From: Patescibacteria group bacterium
GTDB lineage: Bacteria; Patescibacteriota; Minisyncoccia; UBA6257; Colwellbacteraceae
Assembly (NCBI GenBank): GCA_023474185.1
Contig: JAMCXR010000020.1
Location: 1 to 14,963, forward strand
DNA: 14,963 bases
Direction: 5' to 3'
Shown: positions 14,167 through 14,963 of the stretch, in pieces
Position numbering within the stretch: position 1 is the stretch's first letter
Layout of the letters: each line of letters starts with the position of its first letter
Made by a program: the position numbers and the translations under genes
Notes under the pieces: model-generated
Databases searched by the model: none
What the model saw: the letters and a program-made list of their open reading frames with translations, nothing else
Told to the model about the DNA's origin: nothing

Positions 14167-14963
14167 TTACGGGTTCCCGACGCTATAGATATCCGCGATT
14201 TCAGCGGCGGTGAGCGCGTGATTATAAACTAATATGGCCGAGATTTTTCCGGGGAAAAACGCGGTTCCAAGGATATCGCTGCCGGTATACCAGCCAGCCA
14301 CGCTGGCAACCGATCCTTCCGCGACGGCGCTTATAACCTTGCCGTTCACATACAGCCTAGTATTAGTGCCGTCGGCCGTGCCCGCTATGAGATACCAAGA
14401 ATTCAAGGAATCGACGGATGGAGAAGATGCCCATGTAGACCCCCATGGTCCGAAGTGGGCAGCAAAACCGTTATAGCCGGCGTTAGGATACCAAATTAAG
14501 TCAAACTCGTTGCTTGAAGAAGTGGAATCGATAATATAACTGTTAGAATCGCTTGTGGGATAAACCCACGCTAAAGCGGTGCCTTGTGCTGTCGACAGCG
14601 ATCCTCCCGAATAATTGATTAACGCTTCCTTCACATAATCATCCGTCCCGTCAAAGGATAGGCAGGGAGAAGAGGTGAGACATCCGGAAGTAGTCCACGT
14701 AGGTAAGTCGGTGGCTCCGGACAGGGTTCCCTCATTCCCCCACCCTGACTTATCGTATGCCGTAGTCCCTGATCCTTCGTTCAGGGGCCAGTATCCCACA
14801 AGTCCGTGCAGGAAGGGGGTAAGGGTAAGGTTGGTACCTACCTCATAGGTAGTGGGATCGACTCCTCCGTCTGTGGAAGCATAGGACTGGTACTTGTCGG
14901 ATTCGAAGTAGGAAGTGAGTTCGTAGGCGGAGGAGGTACCCGTGGAATAGGTATAGTAGTAGT
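14167..14963 (-). CDS. LamG-domain surface protein, probably pseudopilin-type (5' end outside window)
   Basis: The frame is open to the right edge, so the N-terminus is missing; 264 residues are visible. The first part (TSSAYELTSYFESDKYQSY, then STDGGVDPTTYEVGTNLTL) resembles the C-terminal part of type IV pilin-like proteins common in CPR bacteria. From LVGYWPLNEGSGTTAYDKSG onward it is a LamG/concanavalin-like lectin fold. Typical elements are LSFDGTDDYV, a strand ending in RLYVNGKVI, and the terminal FPGKISAILVYNHALTAAEI. A GTG at 14799 is internal, not the start. Two cysteines (CLTSSPC) may form a disulfide. It is probably exported and surface-exposed, perhaps binding sugars or other cells. 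The N-terminal prepilin signal must lie beyond the window. The TAA stop is 92 nt before the next gene, which likely starts its own unit. Confidence 0.8.
   Translation of the reverse strand, partial: YYYTYSTGTSSAYELTSYFESDKYQSYASTDGGVDPTTYEVGTNLTLTPFLHGLVGYWPLNEGSGTTAYDKSGWGNEGTLSGATDLPTWTTSGCLTSSPCLSFDGTDDYVKEALINYSGGSLSTAQGTALAWVYPTSDSNSYIIDSTSSSNEFDLIWYPNAGYNGFAAHFGPWGSTWASSPSVDSLNSWYLIAGTADGTNTRLYVNGKVISAVAEGSVASVAGWYTGSDILGTAFFPGKISAILVYNHALTAAEIADIYSVGNP

Noticed and set aside
1..14963. CRISPR array, insertion sequence or rRNA
   Set aside because: No regularly spaced repeats, no transposase motifs and no rRNA-like sequence were found.

Overview
All recognisable genes in this window lie on the minus strand, so transcription runs from high to low coordinates. 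The gene set suggests a Patescibacteria/CPR bacterium, probably Parcubacteria-like. The clues are a sigma-region-4/HARE-HTH protein, a membrane-protein plus VirD4/HerA-like ATPase pair, a LamG-bearing pseudopilin-type surface protein, a short SecD, tightly packed genes often lacking a Shine-Dalgarno sequence, and tRNAs without encoded CCA. This placement is inference from gene content; no phylogeny was run. Stop codons are mostly TAA and TAG.

Layout in transcription order. (1) 14963-14167: C-terminal part of a LamG surface protein whose N-terminus lies outside the window. (2) 14074-8970: a chaperone/redox cluster made of a DUF302-like/glutaredoxin fusion, grpE, dnaK, an unknown polytopic membrane protein and dnaJ. 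(3) 8936-6666: tRNA-Lys, secD and secF, following dnaJ closely. (4) 6656-2937: a clear promoter, then the sigma4-HARE protein, a single-pass membrane protein and a DNA-pump-type ATPase, the first two coupled by an ATGA overlap. (5) 2806-1180: efp and mnmA, overlapping by 26 nt. (6) 1113-912: tRNA-Asp and a CAT-anticodon tRNA, each with its own promoter, followed by a perfect 11-bp hairpin. (7) 554-1: a GC-rich open frame that runs off the left edge and matches no family I know.

The most striking observation is in grpE. Its frame is interrupted by an in-frame TGA that lies inside a 27-nt segment (13063-13089). That segment is an exact inverted copy of 27 nt inside dnaK (12182-12208). The frame resumes in register with an unmistakable GrpE C-terminus. 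This looks like a templated replacement (template switch) or an assembly/amplification chimera, and it truncates GrpE before its DnaK-binding beta domain. Other points worth a look are the near-leaderless promoter of the sigma4-HARE operon, Arg at the EF-P tip position, and the uncharacterised membrane protein between dnaK and dnaJ.
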